A stretch of 64,000 nt of DNA from Rhodococcus qingshengii (GTDB taxonomy: Bacteria; Actinomycetota; Actinomycetes; Mycobacteriales; Mycobacteriaceae): positions 496,001 through 560,000 of the forward strand of contig NZ_JAJNCL010000003.1 of NCBI RefSeq assembly GCF_021025955.1, in the 5' to 3' direction. The notes below the pieces were generated by a model. That model saw nothing but the letters and a program-made list of their open reading frames with translations, did no database searches and was not told the DNA's origin. The position numbers were made by a program, and so were the translations under genes. Numbering within the stretch: position 1 is the first letter of the stretch; every line of letters begins with the position of its first letter. Of this stretch, positions 45,101 to 53,749 are shown piece after piece.

Positions 45101-46291
45101 ATGCCTTCGACGCCCCGCAACCGCACCGTCTCGCGTCTGCAGCCGTTCGCATCCACGATCTTCGCCGAGATGACAGCGTTGGCCACACTTCACGACGCGG
45201 TCAACCTCGGTCAGGGCTTTCCGGATACCGACGGTCCTGCGGCCATGCTCGAAGTAGCGCGTCGAGCCATCGCCGAAGGCGTCAACCAATACCCGCCCGG
45301 TCCGGGCATGCCCGTCTTGCGTCGGGCCATCGCGGAGGATCGGCGCATCCGCTACGGACTCGACAGTGATCCCGACTCCGAAGTTCTGGTCACCGTCGGC
45401 GCCACCGAGGCGATCAGTGCTGCGATTCTCGGACTGGTCGAACCCGGCGAAGAAGTAGTGCTGATCGAGCCGTACTACGACTCCTACGCTGCATCCGTCG
45501 CATTGGCAGGCGCTGTGCGTCGCACAGTTCCGCTGGTTGCCGCGGGAGACGGATTCGCGGTCGATCTCGATGCATTGCGCGGCGCGATCACCGCCAAGAC
45601 GAAGATGCTGATCGTCAACAGTCCTCACAACCCCACCGGCACCGTATTCACCGATCACGAACTTCGAGCGATCGCCGAACTCGCGTGCGAACGCGACCTG
45701 ATCGTGTTGAGTGACGAGGTCTACGAACACTTGGTCTTCGACGGCCTCACCCACACACCGATGGCGTCGCTCCCGGGCATGCGTGAGCGCACCGTCACGG
45801 TGTCCAGTGCCGCAAAGACTTTCAATGTCACCGGCTGGAAAACCGGCTGGGCGATCGGCCCCCGCGAACTCATCGACGGAGTCCGTGCCGCCAAGCAGTT
45901 CATGTCATTTGTTGCCGGTGCACCATTCCAACCGGCTGTTGCCTACGCGCTCACCAACGAACAGCCCTGGGTCCTCGAACTTCGACAGAGCTTGCAAGGC
46001 AAACGGGACGTACTCGGAAAAGCTCTGACCGAGGCCGGTTTCACGGTGCATTCCGGCGGCGGCACGTACTTCCTCCTTGCCGACATCAGACCGTTGGGCG
46101 AAACAGATGCGGGAGATTTCTGCCGCGCCCTGCCCGAGCGTATCGGCGTCGCGGCCGTACCGGTCGACGTGTTCGCAGACAACCGCGACGACTGGAAGCA
46201 CCTGGTGCGCTTCGCCTTCTGCAAGCAGGACCACATTCTGTCCGAAGCTGCACGCCGTCTCCACCTGCTCCACGGAGCAACGCACCCATGA
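45101..46291 (+). CDS. Class I/II PLP-dependent aminotransferase (DapC-like)
   Basis: 396 residues. VNLGQGFPDTDGPAAMLEVA at the N-terminus, NSPHNPTGTVFTDHEL, PLP lysine in SSAAKTFNVTGWKTGWAIG, and a VRFAFCKQD end. Resembles N-succinyldiaminopimelate aminotransferase and kynurenine/methionine aminotransferases; exact substrate not decidable. Its stop overlaps the AraC start (ATGA). Confidence 0.85.
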   Translation: MPSTPRNRTVSRLQPFASTIFAEMTALATLHDAVNLGQGFPDTDGPAAMLEVARRAIAEGVNQYPPGPGMPVLRRAIAEDRRIRYGLDSDPDSEVLVTVGATEAISAAILGLVEPGEEVVLIEPYYDSYAASVALAGAVRRTVPLVAAGDGFAVDLDALRGAITAKTKMLIVNSPHNPTGTVFTDHELRAIAELACERDLIVLSDEVYEHLVFDGLTHTPMASLPGMRERTVTVSSAAKTFNVTGWKTGWAIGPRELIDGVRAAKQFMSFVAGAPFQPAVAYALTNEQPWVLELRQSLQGKRDVLGKALTEAGFTVHSGGGTYFLLADIRPLGETDAGDFCRALPERIGVAAVPVDVFADNRDDWKHLVRFAFCKQDHILSEAARRLHLLHGATHP

Positions 46292-47298
46292 CAGCGCGGA
46301 CAATCCCGACCGCATTCGTCCACCGCTACCTCGCGTTCTCGCCGGACAACGACGTCGACTTGTCAGGTGCACTGCGCGCTGCCGGGATCGACCTCGAGAC
46401 ATTGTCCGACCCGCGCGCCCGGCTGACCCCGACTCAGGTCACCACGTTCATCCAATCCACCTGGCAGATCACCGACGACGAATTGTTCGGCCTCGGATCC
46501 GCCCCGGTCCCCCGTGGCACTTTCCGATTGATCTGCCTGACATTGATCCATTGCCCTGACCTCGGATCAGCCTTCGCTCGAATGTCCGACGTGATCCGTG
46601 CGCTACCGGCTCTGGCACCACTGTCGATCGAGAAGGGTGAGGAAAGCACTCGGGTGAGTTTCGCTGTCCGAGCTCGCGAAGGTGTCGCCGAACCTGATGT
46701 CGCAGAACGTGTCACGACCGATTTTGTCCTGATCTTGCTGCACCGATTTTCCGCGTGGTTGATCGGAAAGCGCGTCCGACTTCGGGCAGTCGAATTTCCG
46801 TACTCGGCACCGGATGCGCGGTTGGCGCAGGACTACGACTACATCTTCGGAGCGCCCGTCACCTTCGGCGCGCAGCGAGCGGCACTGGAGTTCGACAACT
46901 CGGCAATGCGTGCACCGATCATCCAAACCGAGGAGACATTGGAGGAGTACCTCCGAGAATCTCCGATTCAGCTCATGTCAGAACGCGATTACGACAGCAC
47001 CGCGTCGGCGCAGGTGCGACGGGTCCTGGAACTCGGGGTGAAAGGCCGAACCTCCACGGCCGAGGAGATCGCCGAGATGCTCTCGATCAGTGTTCCCCAT
47101 CTGCGTCGACTGCTGCGGCGTGACGGAACATCGCTGAATCAACTACGGGAGGAAGTGCTCCGCGACGTAGCCATCGCTGGTTTGCGGCGCGGAGAATCCG
47201 TCGAAGTACTCTCGGCGCGATTGGGATTCTCCGAGCCCAGCGCGTTCCGTCGGGCCTTCAAACGATGGACCGGCGACACTCCGAGTTCGTACCGCTAG
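46288..47298 (+). CDS. AraC family transcriptional regulator
   Basis: 336 residues: N-terminal arabinose-binding-like domain, C-terminal AraC helix-turn-helix pair (STAEEIAEMLSISVPHLRRL and VEVLSARLGFSEPSAFRRAF, then KRWTGDTPSSYR). Translationally coupled to the aminotransferase; may regulate amino-acid use. Overlaps the VOC gene by 4 bases, convergent. Confidence 0.88.
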   Translation: MTARTIPTAFVHRYLAFSPDNDVDLSGALRAAGIDLETLSDPRARLTPTQVTTFIQSTWQITDDELFGLGSAPVPRGTFRLICLTLIHCPDLGSAFARMSDVIRALPALAPLSIEKGEESTRVSFAVRAREGVAEPDVAERVTTDFVLILLHRFSAWLIGKRVRLRAVEFPYSAPDARLAQDYDYIFGAPVTFGAQRAALEFDNSAMRAPIIQTEETLEEYLRESPIQLMSERDYDSTASAQVRRVLELGVKGRTSTAEEIAEMLSISVPHLRRLLRRDGTSLNQLREEVLRDVAIAGLRRGESVEVLSARLGFSEPSAFRRAFKRWTGDTPSSYR

Positions 47299-47720
47299 CC
47301 GACGCAGAACTCGTTTCCTTCGGGATCGGTCATCGTGATCCACACGCTCGGCCCCTGCGCTCCTCGGTGCAGGATCGTCGCCCCCACCTTCTCGAGTTGC
47401 GCTGCAACGTCCTCGCGCTTGTCGCCCACGCGTATGTCGAAATGGAGTCGGTTCTTCACCGTCTTCGATTCCGGAACCAGTTGGAACAGAACGCGGGGAC
47501 GTTCGGGATGCTCCGGATCGCTGATGGCCGCACCTTCGCGCCAGACGAGGACTCCCTCGAATGTCGTGGTGTCGGATTCCTTGGCGTGACCAGCGGCGAC
47601 GAGGCCCCTGATGAAGTCTTCGTCGCTAGGCTCCGCTGCCCACCCGAGTGCTGCGGCCCACCACTTCGCTTGTTCGTGCGGATGTGCCGAATCTACTGTG
47701 ACTTGAAATTCGTATCCCAT
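47295..47720 (-). CDS. VOC family (glyoxalase/bleomycin-resistance-like) protein
   Basis: 141 residues with the two beta-alpha-beta-beta-beta halves of the vicinal oxygen chelate fold: HEQAKWWAAALGW near the start and FDIRVGDKREDVAAQLEKVG then VWITMTDPEGNEFCVG at the end. The second half ends DPEGNEFC, the usual metal-ligand Glu position. Substrate unknown. Confidence 0.82.
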   Translation of the reverse strand: MGYEFQVTVDSAHPHEQAKWWAAALGWAAEPSDEDFIRGLVAAGHAKESDTTTFEGVLVWREGAAISDPEHPERPRVLFQLVPESKTVKNRLHFDIRVGDKREDVAAQLEKVGATILHRGAQGPSVWITMTDPEGNEFCVG

Positions 47721-47777
47721 GTTCCGACGTTAACGCCGACCACCGACACCTAGAGCAGGTTCAGCCGAGTCCGGGCG

Positions 47778-48218
47778 TCAGTCGACACTCTTGATGGTCT
47801 TCATGGTGATCAGCGACGTCACCCGCGAGACAGCCGGAAGCCCGCTGAGCTTGGTGACCATGAAGTTCTCGTACGTCGCGAGATCTTTCACCGCGACCCG
47901 AATGAAGTAGTCGGGAATTCCGAACAATCGCCGACATTCGATCACTTCGTCGAAGGCGGCGACCTGGGATTCGAAGTCCTCGATGGTCGCCTGATCGTTG
48001 ACTCCGATCTCGGCGGTGACGATCACCTGAAATCCTCGACCGAGCGCCTCCTGACTGACGATCGCGCGGTACCCGGTGATGATTCCATCGGCTTCGAGCT
48101 TTTTCACGCGGCGCAGGCAAGGGGACGGTGTCAGACCCACCAGATCCGCCAATTCCGTGTTCGTCAAACTCGAGTCCTGACGGAGGTGAAATAATATTGC
48201 GTCATCCATGGCATCCAT
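47778..48218 (-). CDS. Lrp/AsnC family regulator
   Basis: About 146 residues starting MDAMDDAILFHLRQDSSLTN; helix-turn-helix TNTELADLVGLTPSPCLRRV; C-terminal RAM ligand domain (RVAVKDLATYENFMVTKLSG). Divergent from azlCD with a 79-base gap, the typical arrangement of an Lrp-type activator of branched-chain amino-acid export. The start at the second Met (48209) is also possible. Confidence 0.9.
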   Translation of the reverse strand: MDAMDDAILFHLRQDSSLTNTELADLVGLTPSPCLRRVKKLEADGIITGYRAIVSQEALGRGFQVIVTAEIGVNDQATIEDFESQVAAFDEVIECRRLFGIPDYFIRVAVKDLATYENFMVTKLSGLPAVSRVTSLITMKTIKSVD

Positions 48219-48297
48219 CGCACTATTATTGCGCACTGTTCAATATGTGGGCATTCTGAGCAATCGATCACCTCGATCTTTGTTATAGATTTGCGTC

Positions 48298-49035
48298 GTG
48301 ATCGAACCAGCATCGTCGACGGCCGCACCAGCCGTCGAAGTCCCACCGCGAACCCCGGCGTGGCGGCACGCCTTCCAGCTGTCGCTACCGGTCGGATTCG
48401 GCCTGCTCCCACTCGGGATCGCACTTGGTGTTCTTGTGGTCCAACAAGGGCTCAGCCCTTGGTGGGCAGTCGCTTTCACCTCGCTGATCTACGCAGGATC
48501 GCTGGAATTTCTCGCCGTCGGAATGGTCGCGGCCATGACACCACTGCCGTACGTCGCTCTGACTGCACTGCTGGTCAACTTTCGACATGTGTTCTACGCC
48601 TTGAGTTTTCCGCTGGAGAAGATTCGAAATCCCTTCGCTCGCTTCTACAGCATGTTCGCGCTGACCGACGAGGCGTACGCGATGTCGGTGACTGCCAATC
48701 CCAAGGCACTCACCGGCCGCACCATCGTCTACTCCCAGCTGTACCTCCACGGCTACTGGATCGGTGGCGCGATTCTGGGTGCGACAGCAGGACAATGGAT
48801 TCCGGACTCGATCGTCGGCCTCGACTTCGCCCTGACGGCGTTGTTCGTCGTCCTCTCGATCGAAGCAATTCGCGCGCAAAAAGGATTCGCGGTGCCGGTC
48901 GCCGCGGTCACCTGCGCTCTGGTCGCCCGGCTGGCAGCGCCGGACCACATGTTGCCAATTGCGATGGGCGCCTTCGTGCTCTTCCTGATCTGCCGCTTCG
49001 TCTACGACTCGCGCAAGGCGAAGATCGATGCCTGA
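48298..49035 (+). CDS. azlC: Branched-chain amino-acid export permease AzlC
   Basis: 245 residues, about five to six membrane segments; AzlC landmarks QLSLPVGFGLLPLGIALGVL, LIYAGSLEFLAVGMVAAMTP and LLVNFRHVFYALSFPLEKI. GTG start. Overlaps azlD by 8 bases. With AzlD it forms a BrnFE-like exporter of Leu/Ile/Val or Met. Confidence 0.9.
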   Translation: MIEPASSTAAPAVEVPPRTPAWRHAFQLSLPVGFGLLPLGIALGVLVVQQGLSPWWAVAFTSLIYAGSLEFLAVGMVAAMTPLPYVALTALLVNFRHVFYALSFPLEKIRNPFARFYSMFALTDEAYAMSVTANPKALTGRTIVYSQLYLHGYWIGGAILGATAGQWIPDSIVGLDFALTALFVVLSIEAIRAQKGFAVPVAAVTCALVARLAAPDHMLPIAMGAFVLFLICRFVYDSRKAKIDA

Positions 49036-49357
49036 CACCTCGTACATCTTTGCGGCGGTCGCCGTCATGGCCGTGGTCACCTTCGCGCTGCGGGCGATTC
49101 CGTTCGCCGCGCTCATGCCACTGCGCTCCTCCGCCCTGGTCGGGTACCTCGGCATCTACATGCCGGCAGGCGTCATGTTGATCCTCGTCATGTATTCACT
49201 CAAAGGGGTGTCGATCACCGCTCCTTCTCACGGCCTACCCGAACTGATTGCAGTGTGCGCCACGATCGCCGCGCACCTCTGGCGAAAGAATGCCGTCCTG
49301 AGCATCGTTGTCGGAACGACGATCTACGTCGCGCTGGTCAATACCGTGTTCGCCTGA
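49028..49357 (+). CDS. azlD: Branched-chain amino-acid export subunit AzlD
   Basis: 109 residues with three to four hydrophobic segments; MAVVTFALRAIPFAALMPLR and VGYLGIYMPAGVMLILVMYS are the AzlD/BrnE pattern. Translationally coupled to azlC. Confidence 0.88.
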   Translation: MPDTSYIFAAVAVMAVVTFALRAIPFAALMPLRSSALVGYLGIYMPAGVMLILVMYSLKGVSITAPSHGLPELIAVCATIAAHLWRKNAVLSIVVGTTIYVALVNTVFA

Positions 49358-49497
49358 GCATTTCCCATCGACGAGCAAAATATCTTTACTCCCGAATGGG
49401 CAATTTGTAACCTCCAGGCGCTTATCTGAACAGTTGAACACTTATACGATTTCAGTAGCGTGGCCGCCGGCCGCGACTGAAGGATCGGTGAGGTTCG

Positions 49498-50643
49498 ATG
49501 TCCACGACAATGACCACGACGGGCACTCGAATCGCCGGTGCTTGGCACAGTCTGGATCGAGGCCAGCGTCGAAGCATCATCGGGATGACCGTCACCGTCG
49601 TAGCGCTCAACGTCGTCGGGTGGGCAGTTCTTCTCGGCCTGGTTGTCCCCGGCCACTACACGATCGAAGGCAGTGTCTTCGGCATCGGACTCGGTGTCAC
49701 GGCGTACACGCTCGGCATGCGCCATGCTTTCGACGCCGATCACATCGCCGCTATCGACAACACCACTCGGAAGTTGGTGGCGGACGGCAAGAAACCGATG
49801 TCCGTCGGGTTCTGGTTTTCGCTCGGACATTCGACCATCGTCTTCGTTCTCGTCGCCCTCTTGGCTTTGGGTGTGCGGCAACTGGCCACCAGCCTTTCCG
49901 ACGACAACTCCGATCTGGAGAAGTGGACCGGCTTGTTCGGCACCACCATTTCCGGCACGTTCCTGATTTTGATCGGAATCTTGAACCTTTTCTCTCTCAT
50001 CGGGATTCATCGGGTGTACACGAAGTACAAGGCCGGAACCTTCGACGAGGAACAACTCGAGAAGGAACTCGACAGCCGCGGCGCCCTGAACAAGATTCTG
50101 GGCCCGGTGATGAAGATGGTTCGCAAGCCCTGGCACATGTACCCGGTCGGTCTCCTGTTCGGACTGGGATTCGACACCGTCACCGAAGTCGGACTGTTGG
50201 TGATCGCCGGCGGCGCGGCGGCGACAGGGCTCCCGTGGTATTCGATCCTCGTTCTGCCGATCCTCTTCTGCGCCGGGATGTCGCTTTTCGACTCTATCGA
50301 CGGATCGTTCATGAACTTCGCCTACGGTTGGGCATTTGCCCAGCCTGTCCGAAAGATCTACTACAACATGGTGATCACTGGACTCTCGGTGGCAGTCGCC
50401 CTGCTGATCGGGACCCAGGAAATCATCTCGATCTTCACCGACAAACTCGACATCCACGACGGGATTCTCGGCGCTGTCGGAAACCTGGATCTCGGTGCGA
50501 TGGGCTTCATCATCGTGGGACTCTTTGTCGTCACCTGGCTGATTGCTCTACTCGTGTGGCGGTACGGCCGCATCGAACAACGGTGGCAAGCGCAGTCCGG
50601 TGCAGCGGTAGCACGACGAGCGACGGCAGACGACGTGATGTGA
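49498..50643 (+). CDS. Nickel/cobalt transporter, NiCoT (HoxN/NixA) family
   Basis: 381 residues, eight membrane segments. Signature GMRHAFDADHIAAIDNTTRK (metal-binding H-x4-D-H), then SVGFWFSLGHSTIVFVLVAL and LGFDTVTEVGLLVI. High-affinity Ni2+ or Co2+ uptake; nickel would serve urease or hydrogenase, cobalt B12. The 140-base upstream gap contains TGAACA-GT-TGAACA (49427-49440), a direct repeat flanked by CTTAT on both sides, a possible metal-regulator site. Confidence 0.92.
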   Translation: MSTTMTTTGTRIAGAWHSLDRGQRRSIIGMTVTVVALNVVGWAVLLGLVVPGHYTIEGSVFGIGLGVTAYTLGMRHAFDADHIAAIDNTTRKLVADGKKPMSVGFWFSLGHSTIVFVLVALLALGVRQLATSLSDDNSDLEKWTGLFGTTISGTFLILIGILNLFSLIGIHRVYTKYKAGTFDEEQLEKELDSRGALNKILGPVMKMVRKPWHMYPVGLLFGLGFDTVTEVGLLVIAGGAAATGLPWYSILVLPILFCAGMSLFDSIDGSFMNFAYGWAFAQPVRKIYYNMVITGLSVAVALLIGTQEIISIFTDKLDIHDGILGAVGNLDLGAMGFIIVGLFVVTWLIALLVWRYGRIEQRWQAQSGAAVARRATADDVM

Positions 50644-50645
50644 GT

Positions 50646-51197
50646 TCAGTCCCGCGACAACGCTGCACAGAATCCGCCGGGTCGATCGACATGCAACCGC
50701 AACCCATCGATCAGAGTGGAGCTAGATCCCTTCGACAGCCGTTTCGGGAGCGTGACCGAGACGGGTCGGTCGAAGCCGACGTCCACGACAGTGCCGTCGG
50801 GCCCCGGTAGAACCAGGCAGTCGTCGACAATCGCGTTTGCGGTCTCACCGAATCTTCGGACCATGCTCACCCGCGAAATCCGTGATCGGTCCACCTCGAC
50901 ACGAACGCCCGTGCCGGAACGAAACACCACCGTTCGAGCGGACACGAGATGCGGGTGCACGACGCGTCCGGCAAGCCAACCGCCAATCGCAATCAGCGAC
51001 AACACCGTTGCAATGAGCAGCAAGACGCGAAGCCACTGCCACGGCACCAGGAAGTGAATCGCTACTGCCTCGATCACACTCGCCGCGGCAAATGCCACCG
51101 GTATCGACATGGTCCCCCTCGAGTAGCCGAAAGTCGCTGTATCACTGGAACCTCCGTCTACCCTGACCGTCGAGAGCAACCACAGTGATCGGATCAC
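50646..51197 (-). CDS. Membrane protein of unknown function, coupled to MerR gene
   Basis: 183 residues with two adjacent membrane segments (about 31-49 and 54-76) and a beta-rich C-terminal domain (VSARTVVFRSGTGVRVEVDR) that looks PH-like. Starts with GTG inside the MerR stop (GTGA), so expression follows the regulator. Convergent with the NiCoT gene, 2 bases apart. Confidence 0.6.
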   Translation of the reverse strand: MIRSLWLLSTVRVDGGSSDTATFGYSRGTMSIPVAFAAASVIEAVAIHFLVPWQWLRVLLLIATVLSLIAIGGWLAGRVVHPHLVSARTVVFRSGTGVRVEVDRSRISRVSMVRRFGETANAIVDDCLVLPGPDGTVVDVGFDRPVSVTLPKRLSKGSSSTLIDGLRLHVDRPGGFCAALSRD

Positions 51198-51982
51198 GCC
51201 GGACCGCCTGACATGAGACGTGTAGCGACGCGCCCGATTATTTCGCGCTGCGCTGGATCAGGCACCAGATCCGCGATCGCGACCGAAAAGCCGACACCTG
51301 CAGAGTCTCCGTCTGAGCGCATGTCGCCGAGCACCCCGGCCAGTGATTCCTCCAGCTCGCCCGACAGACACGCGATCTCGTCTGCAACGTCGACTACCTC
51401 ACGCCCAGCCAATGCAGCGAAACGACGGTACAGATCGACAATTCGATTCCGGTCGCTCTCGTCGGACAGCAATCGCGTAGCTGTGGAGAACAGTTCGTGC
51501 GGCGCTGCGCCCGAGATCGCCACCAATTCCCACATGTCGCGTTCGCGCTCGAACAAGCGTCGCACCGAACCCGTGGGGGACGACGCAATCAACTCGTCGA
51601 ACGCCGACAGCAGCTCCATCGGAAGCGGCGAGACCACCCTCCCAGCACCTCGCGCCGACAGCATTTCCTCGAGGCGCACTCGCTGGTCAGCGAGGACGCG
51701 CTGCTTCCGGTCTATCTCTGCAATCAAGGAGGAAAGATCTTCGGCGAAGTCGTCCGGTTTTGCATCGATAGGCGTCGGCTCGATCATGGCAGCAATCGAA
51801 CCGAGCGGAATGCCGGCAGCAGAGAGCCAACGAATGCGCATCAGTCTGACCAGATCGGGCAGTTCGTAAGTTCTGTATCCGTTGGGCAGCCGTCTCGGCT
51901 CGGCCAACAGGCCTAGTCGGTGATAGTGCCGAACGGTCCGTGGAGTGGTCCCTGCCGCCCTGGCCACGTCGCTGATTCGCAT
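51194..51982 (-). CDS. MerR family transcriptional regulator
   Basis: 262 residues. N-terminal winged helix RISDVARAAGTTPRTVRHYH, then LLAEPRRLPNGYRTYELPDL. Long C-terminal ligand domain without cysteines, so not a metal sensor of the classic kind; probably senses a drug or small molecule. Its own promoter gap contains a perfect MerR-type inverted repeat. Confidence 0.88.
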   Translation of the reverse strand: MRISDVARAAGTTPRTVRHYHRLGLLAEPRRLPNGYRTYELPDLVRLMRIRWLSAAGIPLGSIAAMIEPTPIDAKPDDFAEDLSSLIAEIDRKQRVLADQRVRLEEMLSARGAGRVVSPLPMELLSAFDELIASSPTGSVRRLFERERDMWELVAISGAAPHELFSTATRLLSDESDRNRIVDLYRRFAALAGREVVDVADEIACLSGELEESLAGVLGDMRSDGDSAGVGFSVAIADLVPDPAQREIIGRVATRLMSGGPA

Positions 51983-51995
51983 ACGAACAGCATCA

Positions 51996-52016
51996 ACTAT
52001 GACGCTACGTCATAGT
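51996..52016. promoter_or_regulatory. MerR operator
   Basis: ACTATGACG-CTA-CGTCATAGT, a perfect 9-3-9 inverted repeat beginning 14 bases upstream of the merR start codon. The layout (dyad between promoter elements) is what MerR proteins bind; autoregulation is likely. Confidence 0.85.
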
Positions 52017-52172
52017 CAAGGCACTACATGCCGGGCTACAGGCCCAAGGTCCTGTTCTATCGGTCAGGAGTTTCACGGACGAATTTGCCGGGTATTGATC
52101 ACTTGCGGCGGCGATTTCCAAAGCGAGGGGTCAGCCGCGCAAGGTCTGCCCCCGGCTGTCACTCGCCGGGTG

Positions 52173-52208
52173 GCGGGCCGCCAAAAACAAGCGGGCCGCC
52201 AAAAACAA
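52173..52208 (+). repeat. Perfect tandem duplication of 18 bases
   Basis: The unit GCGGGCCGCCAAAAACAA occurs twice head to tail (52173-52190 and 52191-52208), 13 bases before the start of a small membrane-protein gene. Looks like a recent slippage duplication. The rest of the 240-base gap (51983-52221), apart from the MerR operator, holds nothing I can assign. Confidence 0.95.
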
Positions 52209-52221
52209 TCTGCGCCAGGCG

Positions 52222-52458
52222 ATGATTTCGATGCAAACGACACGAATCGACACCATCCTGATTCTGATCGTCGGGACGGCAATCGGACTGAGCGTCTGGC
52301 TGGCCACACAGGAACCATTCGCGTCGATCGGACTCGGAATAGTAACGGTTGTGATCTGCTGGATTTCTTGCTCGATGATCCACGGCTTCCCACACCGATC
52401 GACGAAGGACATGCGTCCGCGCGAGGACCAGGACCGCGAATCACCGAAACGGCGTTGA
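52222..52458 (+). CDS. Small two-helix membrane protein
   Basis: Up to 78 residues: two hydrophobic segments (about 11-28 and 33-53) and a hydrophilic, basic tail (KDMRPREDQDRESPKRR). No family recognised. ATG at 52222 or 52231; no strong ribosome-binding site. Followed by a perfect terminator hairpin, which supports a real transcription unit. Confidence 0.55.
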   Translation: MISMQTTRIDTILILIVGTAIGLSVWLATQEPFASIGLGIVTVVICWISCSMIHGFPHRSTKDMRPREDQDRESPKRR

Positions 52459-52500
52459 CGCTGTGCAGTGATGGAGCCAACTGTGGAGGGCCGGACACAG

Positions 52501-52543
52501 CAGAGTGAGTGGTTCACCTGTCGCAGGTGAACCACTCACTCTG
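52501..52543. terminator. Bidirectional terminator-like hairpin
   Basis: Perfect 20-bp stem (52501-52520 with 52524-52543) and a TCG loop, between the small membrane gene and the convergent DUF7144 gene. Weak T-run on both sides, but the stem is long enough to stop transcription in both directions. Confidence 0.85.
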
Positions 52544-52552
52544 GTCAGTCGA

Positions 52553-52969
52553 TCAGACCTCGTCGGGTCGCCACGTCGCGACAGCCCAGATCACAGCGAC
52601 GTCGAGAGCGATGATCACGATCGACCACAGCGGGTAGTAGGGCAACCACAGAAAGTTCGCCACGATCGAAAGTGCCGCGATGACGAATGCCATCCCGCGG
52701 GCCCACGACATGCCGACGAACAATCCCAACGACACCGCGATGCCGATGATTCCGAGCACGATGTGGATCCAACCCCACGTCGTGACGTCGAATTCGAAGG
52801 TGTAATTGACTCCGACGATCAGAAGATCGTTGTCCGCGAGAGCCGCTATGCCTTGCAGCAGCGCGACGATTCCCGCAACGAAGAGCAGGCAGGCTGCCGC
52901 CACTGTGGTCCCGATGGCAAAGCCTTGTCGGACAGGGTGGTTCGCATGAGATTGGCGCGGAGCAGTCAT
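52553..52969 (-). CDS. DUF7144 family membrane protein
   Basis: 138 residues, four membrane segments (start RQGFAIGTTVAAACLLFVAG; end WSIVIIALDVAVIWAVATW). Pattern TWGWIHIVLGIIGIAVSLGL is characteristic of the actinobacterial DUF7144 group. Function unknown. Confidence 0.8.
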   Translation of the reverse strand: MTAPRQSHANHPVRQGFAIGTTVAAACLLFVAGIVALLQGIAALADNDLLIVGVNYTFEFDVTTWGWIHIVLGIIGIAVSLGLFVGMSWARGMAFVIAALSIVANFLWLPYYPLWSIVIIALDVAVIWAVATWRPDEV

Positions 52970-53081
52970 AATATCCCCTTCATCGGCGAAATAGCGTGAG
53001 AACAGTATTCAAAGGTTCACGCCGCCGGACATCACCCAGCAAGGATGAACAGCCGTCCAGCACTGCAATCCAAATTCATGG

Positions 53082-53093
53082 GAACATATGTTC
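53082..53093 (+). promoter_or_regulatory. LexA SOS box
   Basis: GAAC-ATAT-GTTC, matching the actinobacterial/Bacillus-type LexA box core GAAC-N4-GTTC, 24 bases before the AlkB-like start. Suggests DNA-damage induction. Confidence 0.8.
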
Positions 53094-53116
53094 GATTCCG
53101 GTGTACTGTGGTGCCC

Positions 53117-53749
53117 ATGACCGCCACGATGCAACCGTCTCTGTTCGACAACGGTGACCTGGGCGTCTCTTTGGGCGATCTCGAGGGCACGGTGCAGAGA
53201 CGTATCCTCACCGCGGGCGCATGGGTCGACCATCGCCCTGCTTGGCTGACCGGATCGGAAGCCGTGTTCGACAACCTGGAAGCTACGGTTCCGTGGCGAT
53301 CAGAACGACGCCAGATGTACGACCGCGTTGTCGACGTCCCTCGTCTGGTGTGTTTCTACGCGGAGAATCAACGACTGCCGGACGCACTTCTCACCGAAGC
53401 GAAGGACGTGCTGAGCAGGCACTACTTCAACGAACTCGGCGAACCATTCGCCACATCGGGTCTGTGTTTCTATCGCGACGGTTCCGACAGCGTTGCCTGG
53501 CACGGGGACGACACCGGACGTAGCCGCACCGAGGACACGATGGTTGCCATCCTGTCGCTCGGCGCCGCTCGCCCACTACTACTACGTCCCCGTGGGGGCG
53601 GCGAATCCATCCGCTTCAATCTCGGACACGGAGATCTACTCGTCATGGGCGGTTCCTGCCAGCGCACGTGGGAACACTGCGTCCCCAAGAGTGCGCGGGC
53701 CCTCGGGCCGAGAATCAGCGTTCAATTCCGCACTCGCGGAGTCAGATAG
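53117..53749 (+). CDS. AlkB-like 2-oxoglutarate/Fe(II) dioxygenase
   Basis: 210 residues from the ATG at 53117. AlkB family: Fe ligands H129-x-D131 (AWHGDD) and H187 (TWEHCVP), 2-oxoglutarate Arg in RISVQFR (R199/R205), and FATSGLCFYRDGSD. Removes alkyl lesions from DNA or RNA by oxidation. Has a LexA box in front. Overlaps the acyl-CoA synthetase gene tail to tail by 8 bases. Confidence 0.9.
   Translation: MTATMQPSLFDNGDLGVSLGDLEGTVQRRILTAGAWVDHRPAWLTGSEAVFDNLEATVPWRSERRQMYDRVVDVPRLVCFYAENQRLPDALLTEAKDVLSRHYFNELGEPFATSGLCFYRDGSDSVAWHGDDTGRSRTEDTMVAILSLGAARPLLLRPRGGGESIRFNLGHGDLLVMGGSCQRTWEHCVPKSARALGPRISVQFRTRGVR

Noticed and set aside
49427-49440. TGAACA direct repeat as a definite metal-regulator operator
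   Set aside because: No palindrome of adequate length and no adjacent metal regulator gene; mentioned only as a possibility with the transporter.
49308-50810. 500-codon plus-strand frame and 377-codon minus-strand frame over the Ni/Co transporter
   Set aside because: Both overlap a gene with the strong NiCoT signature and have arginine- or aspartate-rich random composition.
52028-52225. 65-codon plus-strand frame containing the 18-base repeat
   Set aside because: Pro/Gly/Arg-rich with no hydrophobic core, no ribosome-binding site, and crosses the tandem repeat.
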